From: an uncultured Clostridia bacterium
GTDB taxonomy: Bacteria; Bacillota; Clostridia; Christensenellales; Borkfalkiaceae
Reading direction: 5' to 3'
DNA: 8,661 bases
Assembly: GCA_905235815.1 (NCBI GenBank)
Contig: CAJOMT010000075.1
Coordinates: 1-8,661 of the forward strand
Shown here piece after piece: positions 1 to 5,611 of the stretch. The notes beneath the pieces are model-generated. The model ran no database searches. It was not told where the DNA came from and was given only the letters and a program-made list of their open reading frames with translations. Each line of letters begins with the position of its first letter. Position 1 is the first letter of the stretch. The position numbers were made by a program, and so were the translations under genes.

Positions 1-899
1 TTTCCGGCAAGGTCGTAAATATTGTTCGACTTCGCTTCTTCCCATGCTCCCGTATAGTTCCCACGTGCATTCGGCGAAAAACTGTCGTTAGAATAATTGC
101 CCCAGCTCGTGCTGTCGCTCTTAACTTCTCTTTCCGTCTTATTGCCTGAATCTATCAGCCATTGCAACGTCGTATCGTAGTTTATTCCCCATGGGAAAAA
201 TCCTTGTACCGTATCGTTGTCCGCATAGAGTTTTTCGCATGCGGTAGTGGTATCTTGCGGCGAAAAATACACCCATATCTGTCCGGACTGACTTGCGGTT
301 ACTCGCTTACTTGCCGGAAGTCCTCCCGATCCTTTACTCGCTTCATACCGCCCCATATAAAACCCGCCGTACTTTGCGACGCTCGCTACCATTGCCTTAT
401 AACTATCGAGGCTCGTATCGTCCCAAAAGCTTGACAGACTGCTTCCGCCCACGTAATAACTTCCGAACTCTCGCCTTTTAAGCGCCGTTTCAGTAGTCGG
501 CACCCACACGAATTCGCTTCCGTCAGGTCCGATAATGACAAGCCCCGTATCGATCGTCTGCTCGCCTATTTTGTCTGAAACCTTGAAATTGGCAGGAATA
601 AACGCTACGTCGCCGTTTACGTCTACGTATTTGATTTTTCCGTCCGGATAAGTTTCGTATGATGACGTTTCGGAGCCGCTTTCCACTTCGCTGTCCGATT
701 CGCTCTCCACTTCGTCGTCCGACGAACTGTCCGTTTCAGAGTTATCAACGTCGCTATCCGATACACTCTCTGACGTTTCGACAGATATATTATCGGTTTC
801 CGATTCATAGGACGGGACGATTTCGGTCGCAGTCGTAGAACAAGCCGAAAGCACAATCGCCATAACAAGTGCCGTAATAACCATTATCAACTTTCTCAT
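1..899 (-). CDS. Lipoprotein with acidic linker and FGE-sulfatase-like (SUMF1-type) domain, C-terminus beyond window
   Basis: This frame is open from the ATG at 899-897 to the left edge (299 codons), so only the N-terminal part is present. Residues 1-20 form a lipoprotein signal peptide: a basic start (MRK), a hydrophobic core and the lipobox L17-S18-A19-C20, so Cys20 should be lipidated and the protein anchored outside the membrane. Residues 28-80 are a low-complexity Ser/Asp/Glu/Thr linker. From about residue 85 the sequence resembles the SUMF1/EgtB/PvdO (FGE-sulfatase) fold as found in clostridial surface proteins: VWVP at 131-134, GRYEAS at 183-188, SWGNYS at 265-270 and NIYDLAG at 293-299, which normally continues into a GNVWEW-type motif. 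The catalytic cysteines of true formylglycine-generating enzymes lie in the missing part, so activity cannot be judged; many such surface proteins are probably non-catalytic. An SD-like GGAGAGG (914-908) lies 8 nt before the start. The gene is divergent from the cysE leader. Confidence 0.8.
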   Translation of the reverse strand, partial: MRKLIMVITALVMAIVLSACSTTATEIVPSYESETDNISVETSESVSDSDVDNSETDSSSDDEVESESDSEVESGSETSSYETYPDGKIKYVDVNGDVAFIPANFKVSDKIGEQTIDTGLVIIGPDGSEFVWVPTTETALKRREFGSYYVGGSSLSSFWDDTSLDSYKAMVASVAKYGGFYMGRYEASKGSGGLPASKRVTASQSGQIWVYFSPQDTTTACEKLYADNDTVQGFFPWGINYDTTLQWLIDSGNKTEREVKSDSTSWGNYSNDSFSPNARGNYTGAWEEAKSNNIYDLAG

Positions 900-930
900 T
901 TCATTTACCTCTCCACTAATTTTTGTGTTT

Positions 931-976
931 TCGTAGTTTCCTACATAATTATATCGTAGTTTCCTACCTTTGTCAA
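931..976 (-). promoter_or_regulatory. Consensus promoter with two 14-bp operator-like repeats, for the lipoprotein gene
   Basis: Read on the minus strand, TTGACA (976-971) and TATAAT (953-948) match the sigma-A consensus perfectly with a 17-bp spacer. The plus-strand 14-mer TCGTAGTTTCCTAC occurs twice, exactly, at 931-944 and 954-967, 23 bp start to start. Each copy holds a dyad GTAG-4-CTAC. The upstream copy fills the spacer between -35 and -10, and the downstream copy covers the expected transcription start near 941. That is the geometry of a repressor operator, which fits an otherwise very strong promoter being held off. The regulator is unknown; the GTAG/CTAC half-sites recall BlaI/MecI-type operators only loosely. 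Confidence 0.75.
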
Positions 977-1021
977 GTATTTTTTATAAATATTTCTAAA
1001 AAGTTAATTTGTTAAAAATGG

Positions 1022-1050
1022 TTGCCAAATCACATTTTTTGTGTTAAAAT
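1022..1050 (+). promoter_or_regulatory. Probable promoter of the cysE-cysS operon
   Basis: TTGCCA (1022-1027) and TAAAAT (1045-1050) are separated by 17 bp, giving a start near 1057, about 15 nt before the first T-box helix. An overlapping alternative is TTGTGT (1039-1044) with TATAAA (1062-1067), also 17 bp apart. The first pair fits the leader boundary better, but neither is a strong consensus match. Confidence 0.5.
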
Positions 1051-1071
1051 ACATATGATAATATAAATCGA

Positions 1072-1310
1072 TGCGGAAAAGAGTAAACTCGTCGGTCTAT
1101 TCAGAGAGAGGGCGGTAGGTGAAAGCCCGATAAACCGTAGTTGAAAGTGCATTCCGTAATGCTCGGCAATTTACCGACATTTAAGAGGAACCAATCACTC
1201 CCGCCTGCCTTGCGTTATAGGTCAATGAGGAAGTCGCTTGCGACTTTGAAAGAAAAGTGGAACCACGACAACTAATCGTCTTTTCTGGTAAAGGGCGATT
1301 TTTGTATTTT
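1072..1310 (+). ncRNA. T-box riboswitch, cysteine-specific (UGC specifier)
   Basis: This leader senses uncharged tRNA-Cys and controls cysE-cysS transcription. Stem I closes with UGCGGAA (1072-1078) pairing UUCCGUA (1152-1158). It carries the family landmarks in order: GAGUA near 1081, AGAGAG near 1123, GGUGAAAGCC near 1138 on its distal part, and a GAA followed by the specifier UGC (1148-1150), a cysteine codon. A hairpin AAGTCG-CTTG-CGACTT (1231-1246) fits stem III. The antiterminator has helix A1 AGAAAAG (1251-1257) with CUUUUCU (1280-1286), the 7-nt bulge UGGAACC (1258-1264), and helix A2 ACGA (1265-1268) with UCGU (1276-1279). UGGA pairs with UCCA, the 3' end expected of tRNA-Cys with discriminator U. 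The competing terminator uses 1274-1284 with 1290-1300, then a U-rich run. Uncharged tRNA-Cys should stabilise the antiterminator and permit readthrough. Confidence 0.95.
1274..1310 (+). terminator. T-box regulated intrinsic terminator
   Basis: AATCGTC (1274-1280) pairs with GGCGATT (1294-1300). The helix extends inward by TTTT with AAAG to about 11 bp around a 5-nt loop (1285-1289), and is followed by a T-rich run to 1310. Bases 1276-1286 are also needed by the antiterminator, so the two structures exclude each other. Confidence 0.9.
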
Positions 1311-1321
1311 TTGAGGTAAAT

Positions 1322-1882
1322 ATGTTCTTTAAAAATTTGAGAATGGATATCGATTTCGCAAAAAAAACCGATCCGTCCGCAAGAAATAAATTTGAAATAT
1401 TTTTAACGTATCCCGGTATTCACGCATTATCCGGACACAGATTGGCAAGATTTTATTATAAGATACACCTTAAACTGCTGGCGAGAATGACAAGTGGTTT
1501 TACAAGATTTGTTACGGGAATAGACATACACCCCGCTGCAGAAATAGCAGGCGGCGTATTCATAGACCACGGCGCAGGCGTCGTCATAGGCGAAACCGCT
1601 AAAATCGAGAAGAACGTAGTTATCTATCAAGGCGTTACGTTGGGCGGAACGGGCAAAGATAAGGGCGTTCGCCGTCATCCGCACATAAAAGAGGGTTGCG
1701 TCATATCTTGCGGAGCAAAAATTCTGGGCGGAATAACCATCGGCGAAAATTCTAAAATAGGTGCAGGCAGCGTTGTTTTAAGCGACGTTCCTCCCAACGC
1801 CACGGTGGTCGGAATACCCGGCAAGGTAGTAAAATTAAACGGAGAAAAAGTAATTTCGGAGGAAAAAAATGAAAATTTATAA
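1322..1882 (+). CDS. cysE: Serine O-acetyltransferase CysE (short form)
   Basis: CysE transfers acetyl from acetyl-CoA to L-serine to make O-acetylserine, the carbon skeleton onto which sulfide is added to form cysteine. The protein has 186 residues and lacks most of the N-terminal helical domain of the 273-residue E. coli enzyme, which is usual for short Gram-positive forms. The C-terminal part is a left-handed beta-helix of hexapeptide repeats. By alignment with E. coli CysE (Asp143/His158), the catalytic pair is Asp68 in DIHPAA (68-73) and His83 in DHGAGVVIGE (82-91), with the same 15-residue spacing. GVTLGGTG (104-111), RRHPHI (117-122) and VGIPGKVV (163-170) are also typical. GAGG-like GAGG at 1313-1316 supports the ATG at 1322. 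The gene is the first after the cysteine T-box and overlaps cysS by 14 nt, so the two are translationally linked. Feedback inhibition by cysteine is known in the family but cannot be read here. Confidence 0.95.
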   Translation: MFFKNLRMDIDFAKKTDPSARNKFEIFLTYPGIHALSGHRLARFYYKIHLKLLARMTSGFTRFVTGIDIHPAAEIAGGVFIDHGAGVVIGETAKIEKNVVIYQGVTLGGTGKDKGVRRHPHIKEGCVISCGAKILGGITIGENSKIGAGSVVLSDVPPNATVVGIPGKVVKLNGEKVISEEKNENL

Positions 1883-3260
1883 TACGCTATCCGGAGCGAA
1901 AGAAGAATTTGTACCGCAAAAAGACAACGAAGTTAAAATGTACGCCTGCGGAATAACGGTTTCGGGCGAGGCGCATATAGGACACACTTATCAAGCGCTT
2001 ATATATGATATTATAAGGAAATTTCTCGTAAAACAAGGCTACAAAGTAACGTATGCGAGAAATTATACCGACGTAGACGATAAGATAATAGCAAAATCCA
2101 ACGAAACGGGTATCCCGGCCGACGTTTACGCCGCCGATATGATTAAAAAAATCGACGCAGTTATGTCGGATATGGATATAGACGATCCGGATATCTGGCT
2201 TAAAGCGACGGAAAATATAGACAATATTATAGATTTTATTTCTAAACTTATCGAAAGCGGACACGCCTACCCCACCAAAAACGGCGACGTTTACTTTTCG
2301 GTCGAATCCTTCCCTGCCTACGGCAGACTTTCGCACAGAAACCTCGATGACGCATTAAACGGCGTCAGAATAGAAAACGACGAAGAAAAAATCAACCCCT
2401 TGGACTTTGCGTTATGGAAAAGCGCTAAACCCGACGAAATTTTTTGGGATTCGCCCTGGGGAAAAGGCAGACCGGGCTGGCATATAGAATGTTCGGCAAT
2501 GAACAGAAAGGCGTTCAATAACGAAGTGGATATACACGGCGGCGGCAGAGATCTCATATTCCCCCACCACGAAAACGAAATCGCTCAAACCGAAGCGCTC
2601 ACGGGCAAACCGTTCGTTAAATATTGGGTACACAACGGACTTATCAAAGTAAACGGTCAGAAAATGAGTAAATCGCTCGGAAACAGTTTACTTATGCGCG
2701 ACCTTTTAAAAGAATATTCGAACGAGGCAATCAAATTCGCTCTTTTATCGACGAACTACCGAAACGATATAAATATCACGAACGAACTTTTCCCCGAAGC
2801 GGAAAAGCATCTATACGAATTTTATAGCGTTTTCGTGCTTGCAAAACGCAATAATATTCCCATTCAAGGCGAATACCCCCAAATTGATAAGGAATTCGAC
2901 GATGCGCTCTCAGACGATTTCAATACCGCCCTCGCCCTTTCGAATTTATTTTCATACTTTAAAAAAATCAAGGCGCTTATCGCTAAAAACGATCCCGTAG
3001 CCGGAGAAATGTTAAACCAGATAAAGACGACGTATTCTCTGCTCGGACTCTTTAAAAAAGACCCCGAAGAATTTGTTAAAAACTACGAAAACGCCCATGC
3101 GGAAAAAATTCCCGATGAAATTTTGCGCTTGGCTGAAAAAATGCAAGAGGCAAGGAGCGTAAAAGATTATCCTTTAGCAGACGCCATAAGGGCGGAAATA
3201 ACCGAAAAAGGCTATGTCGTTTCAATTTCCAAAGACGGCGTAACGGTTAAAAGTCGGTAA
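1869..3260 (+). CDS. cysS: Cysteinyl-tRNA synthetase
   Basis: CysRS, a cytoplasmic class I synthetase, activates cysteine with ATP and loads it onto tRNA-Cys. Its 463 residues match the E. coli length (461). The signature HIGH is at 36-39 and KMSKS at 265-269. The zinc site that selects the cysteine thiol is complete by alignment: Cys27, Cys208 (in WHIECS), His233 and Glu237 (in FPHHENE), with Trp204 next to the substrate. The stretch around HIGH reads CGITVSGEAHIGH (27-39), where most bacteria have CGPTVYD before the HIGH; this divergence is notable but leaves the ligands intact. GGAGG (1858-1862), 6 nt before the ATG and inside the cysE end, sets the start. The gene is co-transcribed with cysE under the T-box, so charging capacity and substrate synthesis rise together. 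A terminator follows 12 nt after the stop. Confidence 0.96.
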   Translation: MKIYNTLSGAKEEFVPQKDNEVKMYACGITVSGEAHIGHTYQALIYDIIRKFLVKQGYKVTYARNYTDVDDKIIAKSNETGIPADVYAADMIKKIDAVMSDMDIDDPDIWLKATENIDNIIDFISKLIESGHAYPTKNGDVYFSVESFPAYGRLSHRNLDDALNGVRIENDEEKINPLDFALWKSAKPDEIFWDSPWGKGRPGWHIECSAMNRKAFNNEVDIHGGGRDLIFPHHENEIAQTEALTGKPFVKYWVHNGLIKVNGQKMSKSLGNSLLMRDLLKEYSNEAIKFALLSTNYRNDINITNELFPEAEKHLYEFYSVFVLAKRNNIPIQGEYPQIDKEFDDALSDDFNTALALSNLFSYFKKIKALIAKNDPVAGEMLNQIKTTYSLLGLFKKDPEEFVKNYENAHAEKIPDEILRLAEKMQEARSVKDYPLADAIRAEITEKGYVVSISKDGVTVKSR

Positions 3261-3271
3261 ATTATAAAAAA

Positions 3272-3303
3272 CGACGCAAATTATAGTTTATGCGTCGCTT
3301 TTT
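3272..3303 (+). terminator. Intrinsic terminator after cysS
   Basis: CGACGCA (3272-3278) pairs with TGCGTCG (3291-3297) across a 12-nt loop, followed by C and a run of five T. It ends the cysE-cysS transcript just before the alaS promoter. Confidence 0.85.
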
Positions 3304-3305
3304 AA

Positions 3306-3334
3306 TTTACAAAATAAATATTTTGTTGTATAAT
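3306..3334 (+). promoter_or_regulatory. alaS promoter, start placed at the AUG (leaderless mRNA)
   Basis: TTTACA (3306-3311) and a perfect TATAAT (3329-3334) are 17 bp apart. A start 7 to 9 nt after the -10 box falls at 3341-3343, and the alaS ATG is 3343-3345. The bases between (TCTATTATTATG context) hold no SD sequence. The predicted mRNA therefore has a 5' UTR of 0-2 nt. Confidence 0.75.
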
Positions 3335-3342
3335 CTATTATT

Positions 3343-5163
3343 ATGATAACTTCTAAAGAATTGAGAAACAAATGGATAAAATTTTATGAGGACAAAGGGC
3401 ACGTAAATATCGGCGCCGTATCCTTAATAGGCGACGGTTCTACCGGCGTTATGTTCAACGTGGCGGGTATGCAACCGCTTATGCCCTACCTTCTCGGCAA
3501 AAAGCACCCGAAAGGCACGAGACTTTGCAACGTTCAAGGCTGCGTAAGAACGGTGGATATAGACAGCGTAGGCGATCCTACGCACTTCACTTTCTTCGAA
3601 ATGATGGGCAACTGGTCGCTCGGCGATTATTTTAAAAAGGAAAAGACCAAATGGTCGTTCGAATTGTTGACAGATGTTTTCGGGCTTGACGGCAACGAAA
3701 TATGTTCTACCGTTTTCGAGGGCAACGAATCCGCTCCGAGAGACGACGAGACCGCCGAACTTCTGCAACAAGTCGGCATAAAAAAGGAACATATCTTCTA
3801 TCTTCCGAAGTCGGACAACTGGTGGGAACTCGAAGGAACTGTCGGCACGCCTTGCGGGCCGGACAACGAATGGTTCTATCCCAGAAACGACAAGCCGTGC
3901 GGGCCCAACTGCGGACCGGATTGCGGCTGCGGCAGATACGTCGAAATCGGAAACGACGTATATATGCAATATAAAAAGACGGAAAAAGGCTACGAGCCGC
4001 TCACCAATAAAAACGTAGATACGGGCTTCGGGCTGGATAGACTTCTGGCATTTTTAAACGGAATTACCGACGGATATAAGACCGACCTATTCTTACCCGT
4101 TATCGAGCATCTCGAAAAGGCGTCGGGTAAAAGTTACGACGACGATCCCGAAGCGAGAAAGGCAATGCGCATAATAGCCGACCATATAAGGACTTCCACA
4201 ATGCTTATAGGCGACGTAAACGGCATCGTTCCGTCAAACGTAGGAGCCGGCTATATTCTTCGTAGACTGCTAAGAAGAGCCGTCCGTTACGCCAGAACTT
4301 TGGGTATAGAATTTTCGGTTCTTACCGAAGTTTCCGAAATTTTTATAGATGAAATTTACGGCGAAGCATATCCTCTACTCGTTGAAAAGAAAGATTATAT
4401 TCTCTCCGAAATCAAAAAGGAAATCGATAAATTTGAAAGTTCTCTCGCCACGGGTTTGAAAGAATTCAACAAGTGCATTGATTCAATAAAACGCAAAAAC
4501 GAATTTATGGGGCAAAAAGACCCGTCGTACAAGCCCGAGACCGAAATCAGCGGCAAACAAGCGTTCAGACTATACGATACTTTCGGTTTCCCGATCGAAC
4601 TCACCGAAGAACTCGCAAGTGAAGTCGGTTTTACCGTAGACAGCGAAGGATTTAAGACGGCGTTCAAGGAACACCAAGAAATAAGCAAGCAGCAAGGCAC
4701 GTTCAAGGGCGGGCTTGCCGAACAGAACGAAATAACCGCAAGACTGCACACTGCCACTCACCTTTTAAACGCTGCTTTGAAATCGGTATTAAACGATCCT
4801 AACATCAATCAAAAGGGTTCGAACATTACGGTAGAAAGGCTCAGATTTGATTTTAACTTCCCCAGAAAATTAACTCCGGAAGAACTCGCAGAAATCGAAA
4901 AGTGGGTCAATAGTGCGATTAACGCAGATGTTCCCGTTACTCTCGACGAGATGACGGTAGATGAAGCGAAGAAGCAAGGTGCGATAGGCGTATTCGAATC
5001 GAAGTACGGCGACAAAGTCAAAGTGTACACTATTGGCAAATACAGTAAAGAAATATGCGGCGGTCCGCATGCCAAATCGACGGGTGAACTTCACCACTTC
5101 AAGATAACGAAAGAAGAGGCGTCGTCTGCCGGTGTCAGAAGGATAAAAGCGATTCTCGATTAA
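3343..5163 (+). CDS. alaS: Mini alanyl-tRNA synthetase without C-Ala domain
   Basis: AlaRS is a class II synthetase that charges tRNA-Ala and hydrolyses Ser- or Gly-tRNA-Ala. Catalytic core: residues 1-240, with motif 2 region TFFEMMGNWSLGDYFK (83-98) and NVDTGFGLDRL (224-234). tRNA-recognition helical domain: about 241-450, with ADHIRTSTMLIGD (279-291) and the GYILRRLLRRAVRYA stretch (303-317). Editing core: HTATH (469-473) and CGGPH (572-576), the four zinc ligands. Usual bacterial AlaRS has about 875 residues; this one has 606. It ends straight after the editing core, so the C-terminal C-Ala (DHHA1) domain is absent. The roughly 110-residue beta-barrel that normally precedes HTATH is replaced by a short linker (about 445-468). 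A Cys-rich insert, CGPNCGPDCGCG (186-197), follows the Gly-Pro-Cys loop. This architecture resembles AlaRS of candidate-phyla (CPR) bacteria more than usual clostridial AlaRS. Start M1 aligns with the normal N-terminus, and a TAA lies four codons upstream, so no earlier start exists. Codon use looks like that of cysS. Confidence 0.95.
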   Translation: MITSKELRNKWIKFYEDKGHVNIGAVSLIGDGSTGVMFNVAGMQPLMPYLLGKKHPKGTRLCNVQGCVRTVDIDSVGDPTHFTFFEMMGNWSLGDYFKKEKTKWSFELLTDVFGLDGNEICSTVFEGNESAPRDDETAELLQQVGIKKEHIFYLPKSDNWWELEGTVGTPCGPDNEWFYPRNDKPCGPNCGPDCGCGRYVEIGNDVYMQYKKTEKGYEPLTNKNVDTGFGLDRLLAFLNGITDGYKTDLFLPVIEHLEKASGKSYDDDPEARKAMRIIADHIRTSTMLIGDVNGIVPSNVGAGYILRRLLRRAVRYARTLGIEFSVLTEVSEIFIDEIYGEAYPLLVEKKDYILSEIKKEIDKFESSLATGLKEFNKCIDSIKRKNEFMGQKDPSYKPETEISGKQAFRLYDTFGFPIELTEELASEVGFTVDSEGFKTAFKEHQEISKQQGTFKGGLAEQNEITARLHTATHLLNAALKSVLNDPNINQKGSNITVERLRFDFNFPRKLTPEELAEIEKWVNSAINADVPVTLDEMTVDEAKKQGAIGVFESKYGDKVKVYTIGKYSKEICGGPHAKSTGELHHFKITKEEASSAGVRRIKAILD

Positions 5164-5199
5164 AATTTAAGTTTGAAATTAAAAATCGCTTAAAAACAA

Positions 5200-5228
5200 T
5201 TGACAAAACCATTTAAAAATTATATACT
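5200..5228 (+). promoter_or_regulatory. Promoter-like TTGACA-17-TATACT overlapping the alaS terminator
   Basis: TTGACA (5200-5205) and TATACT (5223-5228) have ideal spacing, but the -10 box runs into the 5' arm of the alaS terminator. A transcript starting near 5235 would still contain GCATTGA/TCAATGC and a T-run and should stop at about 5267. It could be a tRNA-Arg promoter only if that shortened hairpin is leaky. It may also be chance in AT-rich DNA. Confidence 0.35.
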
Positions 5229-5267
5229 TTAAAAGCATTGAGTAAAATCAATGCTTTTAAAGTTTTT
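5227..5267 (+). terminator. Intrinsic terminator after alaS
   Basis: A perfect 15-bp stem, 5227-5241 with 5248-5262, closes a 6-nt loop (GTAAAA) and is followed by TTTTT. It lies 63 nt after the alaS stop. Confidence 0.9.
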
Positions 5268-5277
5268 GTATAGATAA

Positions 5278-5366
5278 GAAACTTTCGTTTCCGCTCATCT
5301 TGTTAAAACTTAATATATATTTATGCGCCATTAGCTTTAGTTGATAGAGCGTTGGTCTACGGAACC
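5278..5366 (+). repeat. Upstream copy of an 89-bp direct repeat (tRNA-Arg leader plus 5' half)
   Basis: This block matches 5487-5575 at 80 of 89 positions without gaps, offset by 209 bp. It covers the hairpin-forming leader, an AT-rich stretch and the tRNA-Arg 5' half to the anticodon 3' stem. Four of the nine mismatches fall in the D-arm. Confidence 0.9.
5325..5366 (+). pseudogene. tRNA-Arg(ACG) fragment, 5' half only
   Basis: These 42 nt correspond to the tRNA-Arg at 5534-5610 from the acceptor 5' strand through ACC of the anticodon 3' strand, then the sequence diverges. No partner for the acceptor strand (ATGGCGC) and no T-arm follow. The D-loop has lost the GG dinucleotide (TAGTTGATA against AATTGGATA), as expected of a decaying copy. 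It cannot form a tRNA. Confidence 0.9.
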
Positions 5367-5486
5367 TCGTCGCAACTCGACTTCTTGTCAGCCGATTGCC
5401 GAAGCCAATCGGCAAGACTTTTGGGTCGGCTGCTCCTCTTTCCCACAAATCTTTTGCAAGCAAAATCTTTGCGGGAACCCTATTAG
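5367..5486 (+). other. Structured, non-coding spacer between broken and intact tRNA-Arg
   Basis: These 120 bp have a higher GC content than the flanks and are dense in inverted repeats. GCCGATTG (5391-5398) can pair with CAATCGGC (5406-5413). Alternatively, CAGCCGA (5389-5395) pairs with TCGGCTG (5426-5432) while enclosing TTGCCGA/TCGGCAA (5396-5402 with 5409-5415); the two arrangements exclude each other. A second long imperfect hairpin spans 5440-5477 (TTCCC, CAAA and TTTTGC helices around an AA turn). No convincing coding frame is seen. It may be a copy of a dispersed palindromic repeat or the remnant of an insertion. Confidence 0.6.
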
Positions 5487-5575
5487 GAAACCTTTGGTTC
5501 CTCTCATCTTGTTAAAATTTAATATATATTTATGCGCCATTAGCTCAATTGGATAGAGCGTTGGTCTACGGAACC
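5487..5575 (+). repeat. Downstream copy of the 89-bp direct repeat
   Basis: This is the partner of 5278-5366; it holds the leader and 5' half of the intact tRNA-Arg. A hairpin GGAAACC-TTT-GGTTCC (5486-5501) corresponds to GAAAC-TTTC-GTTTC in the other copy. I could not find a good sigma-A promoter inside the repeat. Confidence 0.9.
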
Positions 5576-5610
5576 AAAGGTTAGGGGTTCGAGTCCCTTA
5601 TGGCGCGCCA
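5534..5610 (+). tRNA. tRNA-Arg, anticodon ACG
   Basis: The 77-nt cloverleaf is complete. Acceptor GCGCCAT (5534-5540) pairs with ATGGCGC (5600-5606), the D-stem is GCTC/GAGC, and the anticodon stem TTGGT (5561-5565) pairs with ACCAA (5573-5577). The loop CTACGGA puts ACG at 5568-5570. The T-arm is AGGGG-TTCGAGT-CCCTT. Discriminator G5607 and an encoded CCA (5608-5610) complete it. A34 is expected to become inosine through TadA, so the tRNA should read CGU, CGC and CGA. Confidence 0.97.
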
Positions 5611-5611
5611 C

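Noticed and set aside
931..967. CRISPR-like repeats
   Set aside because: Only two copies of 14 bp with a 9-bp gap, placed exactly on promoter elements; an operator pair explains them.
1887..2336. Open frame of 149 codons on the minus strand
   Set aside because: It is antisense to cysS, rich in Tyr/Val/Arg from reversed codons, and has no ribosome site.
3424..3969. Open frame of 181 codons on the minus strand
   Set aside because: It lies wholly antisense to the alaS catalytic core, has no SD and no recognisable motif; its length follows from the codon bias of alaS.
5164..5240. Possibility that alaS is truncated by a frameshift and C-Ala continues downstream
   Set aside because: The sequence after the TAA is AT-rich and non-coding in all plus frames, and a perfect terminator follows at 5227. 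The missing internal barrel also argues for a naturally short enzyme.
5325..5486. A second functional tRNA or an intron-containing tRNA
   Set aside because: No 3' acceptor strand or T-arm follows the fragment before the intact gene, and the D-loop is damaged. A spliced tRNA using the distant 3' half would need to skip an intact 5' half.
5278..5575. attL/attR of an integrated element
   Set aside because: Only 209 bp separate the repeats, no integrase is present, and the duplicated part is the 5' side of the tRNA, not the usual 3' side.
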